Shown here: positions 28,743 to 37,936 of the stretch, piece after piece
How the letters are laid out: the number at the start of each line of letters is the position of its first letter
Position numbering within the stretch: the first letter of the stretch is position 1
Source of the DNA: Alcaligenes faecalis
Lineage (GTDB): Bacteria > Pseudomonadota > Gammaproteobacteria > Burkholderiales > Burkholderiaceae_B
Reading direction: 5' to 3'
Length of the DNA stretch: 64,000 nt
NCBI RefSeq assembly: GCF_005311025.1
Contig: NZ_CP031747.1
Location: forward strand, 186,001 to 250,000
Made by a program: the position numbers and the translations under genes
Notes under the pieces: generated by a model
What the model was told of the DNA's origin: nothing
Seen by the model: only the letters and a program-made list of their open reading frames with translations
Databases searched by the model: none

Positions 28743-31052
28743 ATGGATAGCAATCAATTGGATTTTGAACCGGCGGGATCGGACGATAGCATCACGCTGG
28801 CGACTTACGCGGAACAGGCTTATCTGGATTACGCCGTTTCAGTGGTACGTGGACGTGCCTTGCCCGACCTAACCGATGGTCAGAAACCGGTGCAGCGCCG
28901 CATTTTGTACGCGATGGATGCCATGGGTCTGGGCCCGACGGCCAAGCCTGTGAAATCGGCCCGTGTGGTGGGGGATGTGCTGGGTAAATATCACCCGCAC
29001 GGTGACCAGGCCGCCTATGACGCCATGGTACGTATGGCGCAGGATTTTGTGCTGCGTTATCCGCTGGTAGACGGGCAGGGCAACTTTGGCTCGCGCGACG
29101 GTGACAATGCCGCCGCCATGCGTTACACGGAAGCACGTTTGACACCGTTCTCGCGTCTGCTGCTGGACGAGCTGGACGAGGGCACGGTGGACTTCATCCC
29201 CAACTACGATGGTAGCCAGAAAGAGCCAGTGGCCCTGCCTGCACGCTTGCCCATCATGCTGCTTAACGGCGCATCGGGGATTGCCGTCGGGATGGCGACC
29301 GAGATTCCTTCCCACAACCTGCGTGAAGTTGCCCAAGCCTGCGTCAGCTTGCTGCGCAATCCGAATTTGAGCGATCAGGACATACACGAGATCGTTCCCG
29401 GCCCGGACTTTGCGGGTGGTGGTCAGATTATTTCCGCCGCAGACGATATTGCGGCGGTGTACGCCCAAGGCCGTGGTTCCATCAAGGCTCGTGCCCGTTG
29501 GGTATTCGAGGAAATGGCCCGTGGCCAATGGCAATTGGTCGTCACAGAATTGCCGCCCGGCAGCTCCTCCCAGCAGATTCTGGAAGAGATTGAAGAGCGC
29601 ACCAACCCCAAGGTCAAGGCTGGCAAGAAATCGCTGAGCACCGAGCAACAGCAAACCAAAGCCTTGATGCTGAACATGCTTGATGCCGTGCGTGACGAGT
29701 CGGGCAAGCAGGCGGCGGTGCGCCTGGTCTTTGAACCCAAATCCCGCGCGATTGATCGGGACGAGTTCGTGACCACCTTGCTGGCACAGACCAGCCTGGA
29801 GCGCAACGTCTCCATCAACCTGGTATGTATTGATACGGATGGCCGTCCCGGTCAGCGTTCCTTGCGCCAGGTGTTGCTGAACTGGCTGGAATTCCGCCGT
29901 CACACGATGGAGCGTCGTACTCGCTACCGTCTGGATAAGGTCACCGACCGTATTCATGTGCTGCAAGGGCGCATGGTGGTGTACCTGAATGTGGACGAGG
30001 TTATTCAGACTATTCGTGAATCCGACGAGCCGCGCGCAGCCCTGATGGAGCGCTTTGATCTGAGCGAGCGTCAGGCCGACGATATTCTGGAAATGCGCTT
30101 GCGTCAGTTGGCGCGTCTGGAAGGCTTCAAGATCGAGAAAGAGCTGAAAGAGCGTCTGGACGAGCAGGAGTCTTTGCAAAAGCTGCTGGACGATCCCAAA
30201 GCCTTGAAGCGTCTGATGATTCGTGAGATTGAAGCAGACGTTAAAACCTATGGTGATGACCGTCGTACCCTGATTGAAGCGGCCGAGCGCGCTGTGCTGG
30301 AAACCAAGGTGGTTGACGAGCCGGTTACCGTGATTGTGTCGCGCAAAGGCTGGCTGCGTTCACGCCAGGGCCATGGCCATGACGCCTCGCAATTCAGCTT
30401 CAAGACTGGCGATGGCTTGCGCGATGCGCTGGAGTGTCGCAGTACCACGGACCTGGTCGCCATCGGCACCGATGGCCGGGTCTATACTGTTCCGGTCTCC
30501 AGTTTGCCTTCAGCGCGTGGCGATGGTCAGCCCATTACCTCCATGATTGAAGTCAGCCCCAGTGCGCCCATTGAGCATATTCTGGGGGCGCCTTTGGACC
30601 AGAACTACTTGCTGGCTGCCTGCGACGGTTACGGTTTTGTGGCTTCTCAGGGCGACATGAATACACGGCAGAAAGCGGGCAAGCAGTTTGTCACCGTCGA
30701 GGATGGCAAAAAGCTGCTCAAGCCCTTGGCCTTGCGCCCGGATGATCAGTACGTGGGTCTGCTCAGCGAGCAGGGACGTTTCCTGGTGGTGGACATAAAG
30801 GAGCTGAAAGTGCTTTCCAAAGGGGGGCGTGGCACGGTGCTGATCAAACTGAACGAGGGCGATACGCTCAGTCAATGGGTTGCCTTTGGTGAGGCGGGTC
30901 TGGCCGTCAGCGGAGTGAACCGCAAGCGTCCGTCCACCATCGTGATGGATCTGGACATGCTGGCCAATTATCTGGGCAAGCGGGCAGGCAAGGGCAAGGC
31001 CCTGTCGCTTAAATTGAACGACCCTGTACTGCATCGGCCTGAAGAGTCCTGA
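28743..31052 (+). CDS. parC: DNA topoisomerase IV subunit A
   Basis: 769 residues. The winged-helix/tower cleavage core has the catalytic Tyr128 in [10 protein letters not shown], a coiled-coil follows, and the C-terminal beta-pinwheel region is shorter than in GyrA. It cuts and rejoins DNA with ParE. In the quinolone-binding stretch [12 protein letters not shown] the position of E. coli Ser80 is Gln89 and that of Glu84 is Asp93. Whether the Gln is usual in this family I could not check. It follows parE by 20 bases and forms an operon with it. Confidence 0.95.
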   Translation: MDSNQLDFEPAGSDDSITLATYAEQAYLDYAVSVVRGRALPDLTDGQKPVQRRILYAMDAMGLGPTAKPVKSARVVGDVLGKYHPHGDQAAYDAMVRMAQDFVLRYPLVDGQGNFGSRDGDNAAAMRYTEARLTPFSRLLLDELDEGTVDFIPNYDGSQKEPVALPARLPIMLLNGASGIAVGMATEIPSHNLREVAQACVSLLRNPNLSDQDIHEIVPGPDFAGGGQIISAADDIAAVYAQGRGSIKARARWVFEEMARGQWQLVVTELPPGSSSQQILEEIEERTNPKVKAGKKSLSTEQQQTKALMLNMLDAVRDESGKQAAVRLVFEPKSRAIDRDEFVTTLLAQTSLERNVSINLVCIDTDGRPGQRSLRQVLLNWLEFRRHTMERRTRYRLDKVTDRIHVLQGRMVVYLNVDEVIQTIRESDEPRAALMERFDLSERQADDILEMRLRQLARLEGFKIEKELKERLDEQESLQKLLDDPKALKRLMIREIEADVKTYGDDRRTLIEAAERAVLETKVVDEPVTVIVSRKGWLRSRQGHGHDASQFSFKTGDGLRDALECRSTTDLVAIGTDGRVYTVPVSSLPSARGDGQPITSMIEVSPSAPIEHILGAPLDQNYLLAACDGYGFVASQGDMNTRQKAGKQFVTVEDGKKLLKPLALRPDDQYVGLLSEQGRFLVVDIKELKVLSKGGRGTVLIKLNEGDTLSQWVAFGEAGLAVSGVNRKRPSTIVMDLDMLANYLGKRAGKGKALSLKLNDPVLHRPEES

Positions 31053-31066
31053 ATTTGTATAGCCGC

Positions 31067-31100
31067 CGGAGGCTGGGCCTCCGCCTGATAGATTTCTTTT
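31067..31100 (+). terminator. Probable terminator or attenuator after parC
   Basis: CGGAGGC and GCCTCCG pair around a three-base loop, followed after nine bases by a T-rich stretch. The stem is short and the T-run displaced, so termination may be partial. Confidence 0.45.
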
Positions 31101-31113
31101 TTGAGTGTTGGAT

Positions 31114-32148
31114 ATGAGTTTCAAAGTCACGGTTCAGCCCAGCGGGCACAGTTTTGACGTACAGCCCGGACAGTCTGTGCTGGATGGCGCGCTCAATGCC
31201 GGTATTGTCTTGCCCTACAGTTGCCGCAATGGCACCTGTTCGTCTTGCCGTGGCAAGGTCATTGAAGGCGAATACGATGCAGGCCGTGCGCCCGAGCAAT
31301 TGCTGAGCGAAGAGGACCGCGCTGCAGGTTACACCCTGTTCTGTCAGGCCAAGCCCAGCAGCGACATGTTGATCGAATCGCACGAAATTCGCATGGCGAC
31401 CGATATCCAGATTCGTAAAATGCCGTCGCGCGTGGTGGGTCTGGAAAAAGTACGTGATGATGTGATGGTGGTGCGTTTGCAAATGCCATCTTCCGAGCCA
31501 TTCCGTTACTACCCGGGTCAGTACCTGGAATTCATCCTGAAAGACGGCAGCCGTCGTAGTTATTCCATGGCGACACCGCCACGGGAAGACAATCAGGTGG
31601 AATTGCATATCCGTCACATGCCCGGTGGCGTGTTTACCGACCACGTCTTTGGTGCCGGTGCTACCGCCATGAAAGAGCGCGAGATTCTGCGCGTAGAAGC
31701 ACCTTTGGGTTCTTTCTTCCTGCGCGAAGATAGCGCGGCTCCTATGGTTTTCCTGGCCAGCGGTACAGGTTTTGCTCCGATCAAGGCCTTGATCGAGCGC
31801 CTGATTCAAACCGGCAGCCAGCGCGAAGTCGCCCTGTACTGGGGCGGGCGTCGACCCAAGGATCTGTACCAGTCCGAACTGGCCGAGAAATGGGCCAGCG
31901 AACTGCCTAACTTGCGTTTCATTCCGGTGATTTCCGACGCTCAGCCTGAAGATGGCTGGACAGGTCGTACCGGCTTTGTGCATCAGGCCGTATTGGCTGA
32001 TTTGCCTGATCTGTCGGCCTGGCAGGTGTACGCCTGTGGCGCGCCGGGCATGGTTGAAGCGGCCCGCAAGGATTTTGTGGAGCAGGCTCAACTGAATCCG
32101 GACAATTATTTTGCAGATGCCTTTACGTCGCTGGCAGACGTCAAGTAA
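31114..32148 (+). CDS. 2Fe-2S/FAD ferredoxin reductase-type oxidoreductase
   Basis: 344 residues. An N-terminal plant-type ferredoxin domain (about 1-90) has the ligands in SCRNGTCSSCRGK and a later LFC. An FAD-binding barrel follows (RSYSMATPP, about 148-156), then an NAD(P)-binding domain (SGTGFAPIKAL). It should move electrons from NAD(P)H through FAD to the 2Fe-2S centre. This layout is often labelled CDP-6-deoxy-delta-3,4-glucoseen reductase (AscD type), but no deoxysugar genes are nearby and the same layout serves oxygenase reductases such as BenC. The true partner is unknown; the Rieske oxygenase at 20.6 kb is a possible client but not linked. The ATG giving MSFKVTVQP was chosen. Confidence 0.85.
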   Translation: MSFKVTVQPSGHSFDVQPGQSVLDGALNAGIVLPYSCRNGTCSSCRGKVIEGEYDAGRAPEQLLSEEDRAAGYTLFCQAKPSSDMLIESHEIRMATDIQIRKMPSRVVGLEKVRDDVMVVRLQMPSSEPFRYYPGQYLEFILKDGSRRSYSMATPPREDNQVELHIRHMPGGVFTDHVFGAGATAMKEREILRVEAPLGSFFLREDSAAPMVFLASGTGFAPIKALIERLIQTGSQREVALYWGGRRPKDLYQSELAEKWASELPNLRFIPVISDAQPEDGWTGRTGFVHQAVLADLPDLSAWQVYACGAPGMVEAARKDFVEQAQLNPDNYFADAFTSLADVK

Positions 32149-32185
32149 GCGTCTTGATCAATAGCTCAACAAGCGGACAGTACAC

Positions 32186-33439
32186 ATGAAAGTAGCAGTT
32201 CTGGGCAGCGGCATTATTGGGGTATCAACTGCCTGGTGGCTCAGCCAGCAAGGTTGTGAGGTGGTGGTCGTGGATCGAGGAACCGGTCCCGCGCAGGAAA
32301 CCTCGCGTGCCAATGGCGGGCAAATCTCGGTCTCGTATGCCGAGCCCTGGGCCAACCCGAAAATGCCGCTCAAACTGCTGAAATGGTTGTTGCAGGATGA
32401 TGCTCCCTTGTTGTTCCGTCCGCGTCTGGACCTGCGCCAGTGGCGCTGGTGCCTGTCTTTCTTGCGAGAGTGCCTGCCGGGGCGGGTTACGCCCAATGTG
32501 CGCGCGCTGGTGGCCATGGCGGAATACAGCCGCAGCACGCTCAAGCAATTGCGTCCCAGCCTGGATTTTGATTATCGCCATCAGGAAAAAGGCATCATTA
32601 CGTTTTACCGGGATGCCCAAAGCCTGGACGACTCCCAGCAAATGGCCGACGTCATGCGAGATATGGGAGTGGACCGCCGCATCATGAGCGTGGACGAACT
32701 GGTGCAGCTGGAGCCTGCCCTGGCATCAGCGCGCGGCCAGATCGTGGGTGGCGACTACACCAAAGATGATGAGTCGGGCGATGCCAATCAATTCACCTGC
32801 GGTTTGGCGGCCATGGCCAGGCGAGTCGGAGTGGAATTTCGCTTTTCTACCCAAATCACCCGTTTGCTGACGGCCAAGGGCCGAGTGGTGGGGGTCGAGG
32901 TTATAGGCGCGGATGGTGCGTACGACTCCATACAGGCAGACGCCTTCGTGGTGGCCATGGGTAGTTTCAGCCCTACCGTCCTGCAGCCGCTGGGAATTTC
33001 CTGCCCCGTTTATCCGGCCAAAGGCTATTCGGCCACCTTCCCGGTGCTGGTCCCCGAGGGCGCGCCTACTGTCAGCCTGACAGATAAAGATCACAAACTG
33101 GTTTTTTCCCGCCTGGGCGATAGCCTGCGGGTTGCTGGAACGGCCGAATTGTCGGGCTATACGCGTAGCTTGAACCCCGCCCGCTGTCAGGCTTTGTTAA
33201 CGCATGTGGCTGATCTGTTCCCAAGCGCATTGGATTTTGATAATGTTCATTTCTGGTCAGGACTGCGTCCTGCCACAGCATCAAATGTCCCACTGATAGG
33301 CCGATCCTCCATTCCCAACCTGTACCTGAATACCGGGCATGGCACCTTGGGGTGGACCATGGGCATAGGCTCTGGCCGAGCCTTGGCGGACCTGGTCATG
33401 GGGCACAAACCCGAACCTGAATTTCCTTTTTTATCTTGA
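32186..33439 (+). CDS. dadA: D-amino acid dehydrogenase (DadA type)
   Basis: 417-residue FAD enzyme that oxidises D-amino acids, classically D-alanine, to oxo acids and passes electrons to the respiratory chain at the inner membrane. The N-terminal dinucleotide fold reads VAVLGSGIIGVSTAWWLSQQG, and the DadA motif SRANGGQISVSYAEPWANP follows. The C-terminus has GLRPATASNVPLIG and NTGHGTLGWTMGIGSG. The usual partner alanine racemase DadX is not next to it; instead a solute-binding protein starts seven bases after its stop. That pairing suggests uptake-linked use of some D-amino acid or related amine, which is inference. Confidence 0.88.
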   Translation: MKVAVLGSGIIGVSTAWWLSQQGCEVVVVDRGTGPAQETSRANGGQISVSYAEPWANPKMPLKLLKWLLQDDAPLLFRPRLDLRQWRWCLSFLRECLPGRVTPNVRALVAMAEYSRSTLKQLRPSLDFDYRHQEKGIITFYRDAQSLDDSQQMADVMRDMGVDRRIMSVDELVQLEPALASARGQIVGGDYTKDDESGDANQFTCGLAAMARRVGVEFRFSTQITRLLTAKGRVVGVEVIGADGAYDSIQADAFVVAMGSFSPTVLQPLGISCPVYPAKGYSATFPVLVPEGAPTVSLTDKDHKLVFSRLGDSLRVAGTAELSGYTRSLNPARCQALLTHVADLFPSALDFDNVHFWSGLRPATASNVPLIGRSSIPNLYLNTGHGTLGWTMGIGSGRALADLVMGHKPEPEFPFLS

Positions 33440-33446
33440 AGGATGT

Positions 33447-34760
33447 ATGAAAAATCTACGCGGATTACTGTTGAAACGTGGTGTTATGGCTTTGGCGATG
33501 GCAGCGGGTGGCTCAGCCGCTTTGCTGTTCGGGTCGACCGCCCTGGCAGCCGTTGATATTCAGGTCTGGACCGCTTTGAACTCGCACAATCAGGACGAGT
33601 TCGAACGCTTGGTTCGGGATTTCAATCGTAGCCAGAGCGACGTCAAGGTGTCGGTCAAGGCGCATGACACAGAAGCCTCTTTGGAGCAGGTCATGCAAGC
33701 GGGCAAGGATTTGCCCAATCTGGTGCAGTTAGGCGAGATGTCCGGCCTGGACGAGGTCGCCGACCGCTCCTACATCATGCCCATGCACACCTTGCTGGCT
33801 CGGGAAAAAATGGACAATGTGTCCTGGTTCCTGGCCTCGAATTCCTTTGTGCGCAATGGCCGCGGCCAATTGCAAGGCTTCCCCTACATGGCCGAAATTC
33901 CGGTCATGTACTACAACCTGGAAGCGTTTGATAAAGCCAAGATCGAGCCTCCCGTGCCCAGCCGCGTCTGGCTGGACTTGCAAGCTCAACTGGTTGATCT
34001 GGCCAATAAAGGCTCGCGCCGTTGTCCTTTGACCTCCGACCAGTCTGTCTCCATCAACCTGGAAAACCTGGCAGCGGTTAATAACCAGATTTACGGTCTG
34101 GCACCCGGCCCCAAGGTTAAAGGCAAAGTGGGCTTTGATTTTGACGTGATGTATATCCGTCACTTGTCCATGATGATCAGTTGGGTGAAATCCGAGCTGA
34201 TGGTCAAACCCGGCACCTTGCCCGAGTCGCCCCAGCGTTTTGCCAAGGGTGAATGTGCAGTCATGTTCTCCAACTCCGGCCATATCGGTGAGTACAGCGA
34301 CACGCGCGGCCTGAAGTACGCTGTGACTGGTCTGCCTTACTACCCTGAAGTCACCCAAACCCCCGGCAAGCCTTTTGTGACTGGCTCCGCTCTGTGGGCG
34401 GTGAAAGGCCATAACGCTGAACAGAACCAGGCCTCGGCCCGCTTCATCAGCTGGTTGGCCCAGCCAGAGAATGCCGCTCGCTGGTATCAGAAAACAGGCT
34501 TTTTGCCTGTAAGCCGTGAAGCCTTTAACGCGACGGGTAGCGACTACTACAAGGACAAGGGCGACTGGATGCACCTGGTGGGCGCCTACAGCAGCGGTAC
34601 ATCGGGTACAGCCAAGGGCAACTTCCGTAACTACCGCCAGATTCGCGCCGTGTTCAACCAGAGCCTGGAAAGCGCGCTGGACGGTCAGCAACCTGCCATG
34701 ACGGCCTTGCGTACCGCCGCCACGGAAGCCAACCGACTGGTGGCTCAGAAAGGACGCTGA
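33447..34760 (+). CDS. Family 1 ABC solute-binding protein (UgpB-like), orphan
   Basis: 437 residues. The signal peptide covers about 1-34 (ALAMAAGGSAALLFGSTALAA), then VDIQVWTALNSHNQDEFERLVRDFNRSQ, the start typical of SBP family 1 proteins for sugars and glycerol-3-phosphate. Later motifs include GKDLPNLVQLGE and GFPYMAEIPVMYYN, close to UgpB. No permease or ATPase genes are near, so it must share a transporter elsewhere or act alone. It starts seven bases after dadA, so it is transcribed with dadA, and is closed by a terminator. Confidence 0.85.
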   Translation: MKNLRGLLLKRGVMALAMAAGGSAALLFGSTALAAVDIQVWTALNSHNQDEFERLVRDFNRSQSDVKVSVKAHDTEASLEQVMQAGKDLPNLVQLGEMSGLDEVADRSYIMPMHTLLAREKMDNVSWFLASNSFVRNGRGQLQGFPYMAEIPVMYYNLEAFDKAKIEPPVPSRVWLDLQAQLVDLANKGSRRCPLTSDQSVSINLENLAAVNNQIYGLAPGPKVKGKVGFDFDVMYIRHLSMMISWVKSELMVKPGTLPESPQRFAKGECAVMFSNSGHIGEYSDTRGLKYAVTGLPYYPEVTQTPGKPFVTGSALWAVKGHNAEQNQASARFISWLAQPENAARWYQKTGFLPVSREAFNATGSDYYKDKGDWMHLVGAYSSGTSGTAKGNFRNYRQIRAVFNQSLESALDGQQPAMTALRTAATEANRLVAQKGR

Positions 34761-34813
34761 TTTATCTGTGCGTACAAGCCGATCTAGCGGTTTGAGCGAG
34801 CATCCTTGAAGAT

Positions 34814-34850
34814 AAACCCCATGCCCTTGACGGGACATGGGGTTTTTTCT
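34814..34850 (+). terminator. Terminator after the dadA-binding protein operon
   Basis: AACCCCATG-CCC and GGG-A-CATGGGGTT form a long stem with one bulge, followed by a T-run. It lies only 14 bases before the first pilus-like gene, which therefore needs its own promoter, possibly inside the preceding gene, or relies on readthrough. Confidence 0.85.
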
Positions 34851-34863
34851 TTGGGTGCTCGCA

Positions 34864-35853
34864 ATGCGTTTTCTTGTCCGTTTCTGCGTCTTGCTGATGT
34901 GTGGCCTGGGGTTGTCTGCCTGTCAGACCAGTCAGGGGCCTGATGGCCTGTTGGCTGATCCGGGAACACGCGTCTTTAACTTCGATTGGCGCTTGTCTGG
35001 CGACCCTCAAGTCGGCCCTATGCAGGTGTTTGATAACGGCAGGCGTATCTGGCTGCATTTTGCACCGGAGCAGATGCTGCCAGCGGTGTTGGGGCGCAGG
35101 AATGGACAGGAAACGCTGCTGTCTTTGAAGCCCTTGGGGCAGTTTCAAGTGATTGAAGGCCTGTGGACGGAGTTGATATTTCGGGCCGGACGAGCACAGG
35201 CGCAGGCTAGTTTAGGGCGCAAGAGTGCCCATGCTGAGGGTGCTGCAACACTTGGCGTAGAGGCATCGGATGCCTTGCCACAGGACCGTAGTCAACAGAA
35301 GGATCAGCAGCAAGCCCGAGCCAGTCTCTCCCAGCGTAGTGATTCTTCGCCAAGCCATTTCCCCCTAAGTCGTTCCGATATCCGCTCTTCCGAGCAAAGT
35401 AGTCTGTTTTCTGGAAAGCCCGCGCCAGATTGGATGGCGGCTCAAGTGAAGGAGGGCGAGTCTGCCCCTGGGAATGTGTTGCAGACACAAGCCTTTCAAG
35501 CCCGTTCAGAGTTGCTGCCAGTCTCAGCTCCTGGTGTGGATGCACAGTCCATTGCAGAGCCTGTTTTTGAACTGCGAATCAAGGATAGAACCTTGAGGCA
35601 GGCATTAGTCCGATGGGCTAAGCAAGCGCAATGGGTTTTTGCACCTGAGCATTGGACTTTGGAGGTTGATTTCCCTATCAAGGCGGCGGCTCGCTTTGAG
35701 GGGGACTTTGAGACTGCTGTGGCTCAGTTGTTGGCGGCTGCCCAACTGAATGCTCATCCTTTGCAGGCCTGTTTTTACTCAAATCAGGTGCTCAGGATTC
35801 TGGCTTGGCCGCAAGCCTGTGATCCCAGTGCTTCGCCCGAGGGACAGTCATGA
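34864..35853 (+). CDS. Lipoprotein with VirB9-like N-terminal and TcpQ/PilL-like C-terminal domain
   Basis: 329 residues with a lipobox LSAC (C20) after a short signal sequence. Residues about 36-110 (RVFNFDWRLSGDPQVGPMQVFDNGRRIWLHF) look like the first beta domain of VirB9/TrbG/CagX, a secretion-channel component. A low-complexity Ser/Gln-rich linker follows (about 111-235). Residues about 240-320 (FELRIKDRTLRQALVRWAKQAQWVFAPE) match the TcpQ/PilL C-terminal module that helps assemble the type IVb pilus secretin. The next gene overlaps by four bases (ATGA). The ATG giving MRFLVRF is chosen because it makes a clean lipoprotein signal. Likely role: outer-membrane pilotin or co-channel of a pilus-like machine. 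Confidence 0.62.
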   Translation: MRFLVRFCVLLMCGLGLSACQTSQGPDGLLADPGTRVFNFDWRLSGDPQVGPMQVFDNGRRIWLHFAPEQMLPAVLGRRNGQETLLSLKPLGQFQVIEGLWTELIFRAGRAQAQASLGRKSAHAEGAATLGVEASDALPQDRSQQKDQQQARASLSQRSDSSPSHFPLSRSDIRSSEQSSLFSGKPAPDWMAAQVKEGESAPGNVLQTQAFQARSELLPVSAPGVDAQSIAEPVFELRIKDRTLRQALVRWAKQAQWVFAPEHWTLEVDFPIKAAARFEGDFETAVAQLLAAAQLNAHPLQACFYSNQVLRILAWPQACDPSASPEGQS

Positions 35854-36449
35854 ATTATCTCTGTCTCTTGCTTTTGCCGCTGATAGCGGCTTGCAGCTTG
35901 CAAACAGCAGGGCAGCATGTTGATCAGGCTCAGGCATGGCTGGATGATGCCGTGGTGTTGGATGGCAATAGTCCATCCTCCGTGGCACATGCACAGTCTG
36001 TCGACAAGCCCTGGTTGCTGGGGGCGGCCGTGCCTTTACGAAAACAGGCTGCCTTGCCAGCGGCATTGCGCTCCAGACAAACCTTCAGTTTTTCTTTGGA
36101 AGCGCCTTTGCCCGATCTGGATGAGCTGGCGCGTCGTTTGTCTTTATTGTCTGATCTGAGCGTTTTCATTAGCCCGCAGGCTCGTTTGCCTTTAACGCAT
36201 TTCCCGCCACGAACCGCTGGGCAGGAGGGGCCGGAATCGACTCGGCAGGGAGGTCTGATTTTTGAACAACTACGTTTGTCAGCCTTGTTGGATCAGATTG
36301 CAGCGGTATATGGCCTGAAGTGGCGTTATCAGGCAGGCCGTATTGAGTTGTATCGCGATGAGAGTTCTCTGGCTTTGGGGCAGCAGTCTGGATTGCGACA
36401 AGTAGACGGGTCAGGGACAGGGGGCTTAATTGGTCGAGGTGTGAAATGA
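35850..36449 (+). CDS. Lipoprotein with secretin N-terminal (STN/N0) domain only, PilN-like
   Basis: 199 residues. The signal sequence ends in LIAAC (C15), as in lipoprotein secretins of type IVb pili (PilN, BfpB, TcpC). Residues about 75-172 resemble the first secretin domain: FSLEAPLPDLDELARRLSLLSDLSVFISPQA and, further on, FEQLRLSALLDQIAAVYGLKWRYQAGRIELYR. A full PilN has about 500-560 residues; here the later N-domains and the whole membrane-pore domain are absent, and the next gene starts on the stop codon. The missing part is not seen in any frame nearby. Its position between PilL-like and PilO2-like genes supports the assignment. It may be a remnant or an adapted periplasmic plug. Confidence 0.55.
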   Translation: MNYLCLLLLPLIAACSLQTAGQHVDQAQAWLDDAVVLDGNSPSSVAHAQSVDKPWLLGAAVPLRKQAALPAALRSRQTFSFSLEAPLPDLDELARRLSLLSDLSVFISPQARLPLTHFPPRTAGQEGPESTRQGGLIFEQLRLSALLDQIAAVYGLKWRYQAGRIELYRDESSLALGQQSGLRQVDGSGTGGLIGRGVK

Positions 36450-37936
36450 GTTCTGTCTTGCCTGAGCGGGAGTACTGGTTTGGGTTGCAGTGGGTGGATG
36501 CCAGGGACGGTATGCGGCGGACTCAAAATCGTCGAATGAAGAGATCGTATTGGACTTGCTTGATGGGAGTGAAAGGGGGGCTGAGAGAACAGGCACGTAA
36601 GCAAACGGAAAGGCAAATAGAAGAACTACAACAAGTACAGGAAAAGACTGATGAGGATGTAGCAGGACAAAGAGCAGGGCAAACAGCAGGACGAACAGCA
36701 GGACGAACAGCAGGGCAGGCAATGGCTTGGGTTCCAAGTTGTTGGCTGAACAGCCGGAGGACCCAATCTGTCTTGCGCTTGGCCCAGAATGGGCCTTCAA
36801 GAGCCAGACTAACGCGAGTTCAGGCTTATTCTGCGGCTGCCTGTATGGCTGCCCACCACCCTCAGGACGCAGTTTTTCTTTTATGGACGGTGGCTCCTGG
36901 CCGTTTGTGGTTTCTGGTGCTTGAACATGGTCAGGTGATGGAAGGTAGCGATTGCCTCCTGGCTCAGATCGGGCAAGTGCAGACCTTGCGGCGGGCCATG
37001 CAGGCGCGTTATCCCTCTATACGTGAACTGCGGCAACCTGCTGATTTATGGGTCTGTCTGGAACAGGGCAGAAGACCGCAGGGCCGTATGCTGCGCCAGC
37101 CTGTCAGGCGTGTTGGTGGGTGTGAAAAGATCCCGCTTCGTCTGGCGGTTCTTTCTTTGCTGGTGTTGGCTACGCTTGGAAGCGTGTTCTCCCTTGATCT
37201 TCGGGCTCGCTTGGCTGCCATGGCGTCTGATTGGGAGCAAAGTCCATCACAGGAAGAGCATGGTTTGACGAGTATTCAATCTGTGTTGGGCTTGATTGAG
37301 GAGCTTCCTGCTCAGGGGGCAGACTGGCAATTGCAGCAGGTGGATTGTCGCCGTCAGGCCGGCTTGTGGGAGTGCAGGGCACATTACGGGTTTGAGGATG
37401 TGCAAAGTTTGAGTGCAGCCATGAATAGCCAGATTCGTGAGCCGAATGTGCTGGAGTTCACCGGCTTGGGGCAGGGGACTTTGAGTATCCGGCGCGGGTA
37501 TCAGGTATTGATTCCCCAGTCCTTGGAAACGAAAGATCAGACGCGAATGCCAACTGCGGCATCTCCAGGTTTGCATGCCAAGCTGGCGGCCCTGCAGCCT
37601 GCTTTTATGCGCTTGTCATTGAGCCCCGCTCAGTGGGTTGAATCCTCCGCCGAAAATGAGCAAACAAGGGCAGGCGTGTGGCGCCGCTCCTGGCTCAGTC
37701 AATCGCCCCTGCGTTCGGTTTATTTACTGGCGGCCCAGCTTCCTGAACTGCACTGGGAGCGTATGAGCTTGTCATTGAACTCGCGGTCCTACCCCTCGCT
37801 GCTGGGCAGCGCTTTTATCGTGGAGCTGGAAGGCTATGTTTATGAATCTGCGCAGCGGGATCTGGTTGATCAAGATCTGGCCGATTACATGCAGAGCCCT
37901 TTTGAGCATTCTGTTTGGTCTGACGCTGATGTTTAG
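36446..37936 (+). CDS. Type IVb pilus protein PilO2-like
   Basis: 496 residues. The cytoplasmic part (about 1-228) begins WFGLQWVDARDGMRR and contains VFLLWTVAPGRLWFLVLEHGQVMEGSD, which fits the N-terminal domain of PilO2 from R64-type pili. One membrane helix follows (230-251), then a periplasmic region with paired alpha/beta segments. PilO2 belongs to the inner-membrane alignment complex. Residues 73-91 are a tetrapeptide repeat (AGQR, AGQT, AGRT, AGRT, AGQA) encoded by five 12-base DNA repeats. Arginine codons AGA, AGG and CGA are more frequent than in neighbouring core genes. It overlaps the upstream gene by four bases and the next one by about 95. Confidence 0.6.
   Translation: MSSVLPEREYWFGLQWVDARDGMRRTQNRRMKRSYWTCLMGVKGGLREQARKQTERQIEELQQVQEKTDEDVAGQRAGQTAGRTAGRTAGQAMAWVPSCWLNSRRTQSVLRLAQNGPSRARLTRVQAYSAAACMAAHHPQDAVFLLWTVAPGRLWFLVLEHGQVMEGSDCLLAQIGQVQTLRRAMQARYPSIRELRQPADLWVCLEQGRRPQGRMLRQPVRRVGGCEKIPLRLAVLSLLVLATLGSVFSLDLRARLAAMASDWEQSPSQEEHGLTSIQSVLGLIEELPAQGADWQLQQVDCRRQAGLWECRAHYGFEDVQSLSAAMNSQIREPNVLEFTGLGQGTLSIRRGYQVLIPQSLETKDQTRMPTAASPGLHAKLAALQPAFMRLSLSPAQWVESSAENEQTRAGVWRRSWLSQSPLRSVYLLAAQLPELHWERMSLSLNSRSYPSLLGSAFIVELEGYVYESAQRDLVDQDLADYMQSPFEHSVWSDADV
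36661..36720 (+). repeat. Five 12-base tandem repeats in the PilO2-like gene
   Basis: Units of the form AGCAGGACGAAC, with one to three changes between copies and two adjacent copies identical. Being a multiple of three, copy changes would alter the protein by four residues each without a frameshift. Confidence 0.85.

Noticed and set aside
31114-32148. Naming the reductase as a CDP-deoxysugar enzyme (AscD)
   Set aside because: Only the domain layout supports that name. No dideoxysugar genes are near, so a general 2Fe-2S/FAD reductase is the safer call.
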